Of a stretch of DNA of 6,179 bases, positions 6,104 through 6,179 are shown in pieces (position 1 is the first letter of the stretch; every line of letters starts with the position of its first letter). The stretch lies in assembly GCA_019308705.1 (NCBI GenBank), contig JAFDHW010000153.1, forward strand, positions 1-6,179, read 5' to 3'. The position numbers and the translations under genes are program-made. The DNA comes from Deltaproteobacteria bacterium (GTDB lineage Bacteria > Desulfobacterota > Desulfobacteria > Desulfobacterales > Desulfatibacillaceae). The notes below the pieces were generated by a model that saw only the letters and a list, made by a program, of their open reading frames with translations, was not told the origin of the DNA and made no database searches.

Positions 6104-6137
6104 ACCACCGTACGTACGGTTCCGTATACGGCGGTTC
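6104..6137 (-). ncRNA. Group II intron domain V (catalytic hairpin)
   Basis: The 34-nt element starts GAACCGCCGTA on the minus strand. ACCGCCGTA pairs with TACGGTGGT over 9 bp with one G-U. A two-base CG bulge on the 3' side separates this lower stem from an upper stem TACG/CGTA closed by a GAAC tetraloop. Length, bulge position and the strongly conserved sequence match domain V, the active-site RNA of self-splicing group II introns. The CCGC stretch in the 5' strand holds the catalytic-triad position; CGC rather than AGC there would fit class C-type introns. Confidence 0.8.
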
Positions 6138-6179
6138 GTGTTGAATGTTGAAGTTGCCGGTGCTGATCAAGCAGCGCCA

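Larger units (their letters stand above)
6066..6179 (-). mobile_element. 3' end of a bacterial group II intron (partial)
   Basis: Read on the minus strand, a domain V-like hairpin is followed within 5 nt by a domain VI-like hairpin and then CTACTCGAT, which I take as the intron 3' terminus. Domain order, sizes and the short linker fit a retrotransposing bacterial group II intron, and the overall look is closest to class C or related classes. The intron body and any reverse transcriptase would lie beyond 6179. The 42 nt at 6138-6179 would be the end of domain IV or the reading-frame tail; nothing definite can be called there. The exact boundary (6066 or 6071) is not certain, and whether the element is intact cannot be judged. 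Confidence 0.75.

Noticed and set aside
6107..6120. Perfect palindrome ACCGTACGTACGGT as a possible operator
   Set aside because: It falls entirely inside the 34-nt domain V hairpin of the group II intron, which explains its symmetry.
1..6179. CRISPR array, tRNA or rRNA gene
   Set aside because: No regularly spaced direct repeats, cloverleaf structure or rRNA-like segments were seen on either strand.

Overview
The window comes from a GC-rich, probably Gram-negative bacterium. An O-antigen-ligase-type membrane protein points to a Gram-negative envelope. The lipid-degradation genes, group II intron and intergenic style would fit a Desulfobacterota-like (deltaproteobacterial) genome, but that placement is inference from gene style and not from any marker gene.

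Left region (1-954): an imperfect long palindrome at 4-92 lies downstream of a TetR-family repressor gene encoded on the minus strand (131-730). The 224-bp divergent intergenic region holds two copies of the palindrome ACTGACATGTCAGT, one in front of each divergent gene. Each sits just downstream of a TTGACA-led promoter candidate. This is the layout of a self-regulating repressor that also controls the facing operon.

Centre (955-4733): a plus-strand operon encodes an SCP2-like lipid-carrier protein, a GTG-started acyl-CoA synthetase of the AMP-forming superfamily, and a FadA-like thiolase that overlaps the synthetase by 4 bp (ATGA). The genes plausibly bind a lipid, activate it to an acyl-CoA and thiolytically cleave the 3-ketoacyl-CoA. 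The dehydrogenase and hydratase steps of beta-oxidation are not in the window. SCP2 and thiolase are fused in animal SCP-x, so finding both in one operon is suggestive. The 147-bp gap between the first two genes holds several inverted repeats. The operon ends at a 12-bp perfect hairpin without a T-tract.

Right region (4734-6179): a separate plus-strand gene (4858-6066) encodes a polytopic Wzy/WaaL O-antigen ligase-like protein. Directly after its stop, on the opposite strand, is the 3' end of a bacterial group II intron: domain V at 6104-6137 and domain VI at 6073-6098. The rest of the intron, including any reverse transcriptase, lies beyond the right edge. The domain VI hairpin, read on the plus strand, also looks like a transcription terminator for the ligase gene.

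No wholly new system is evident. The points most worth following up are the twin-operator lipid operon, the insertion in the synthetase, the inverted repeats in the SCP2-synthetase gap, and the antisense intron end that abuts a stop codon.
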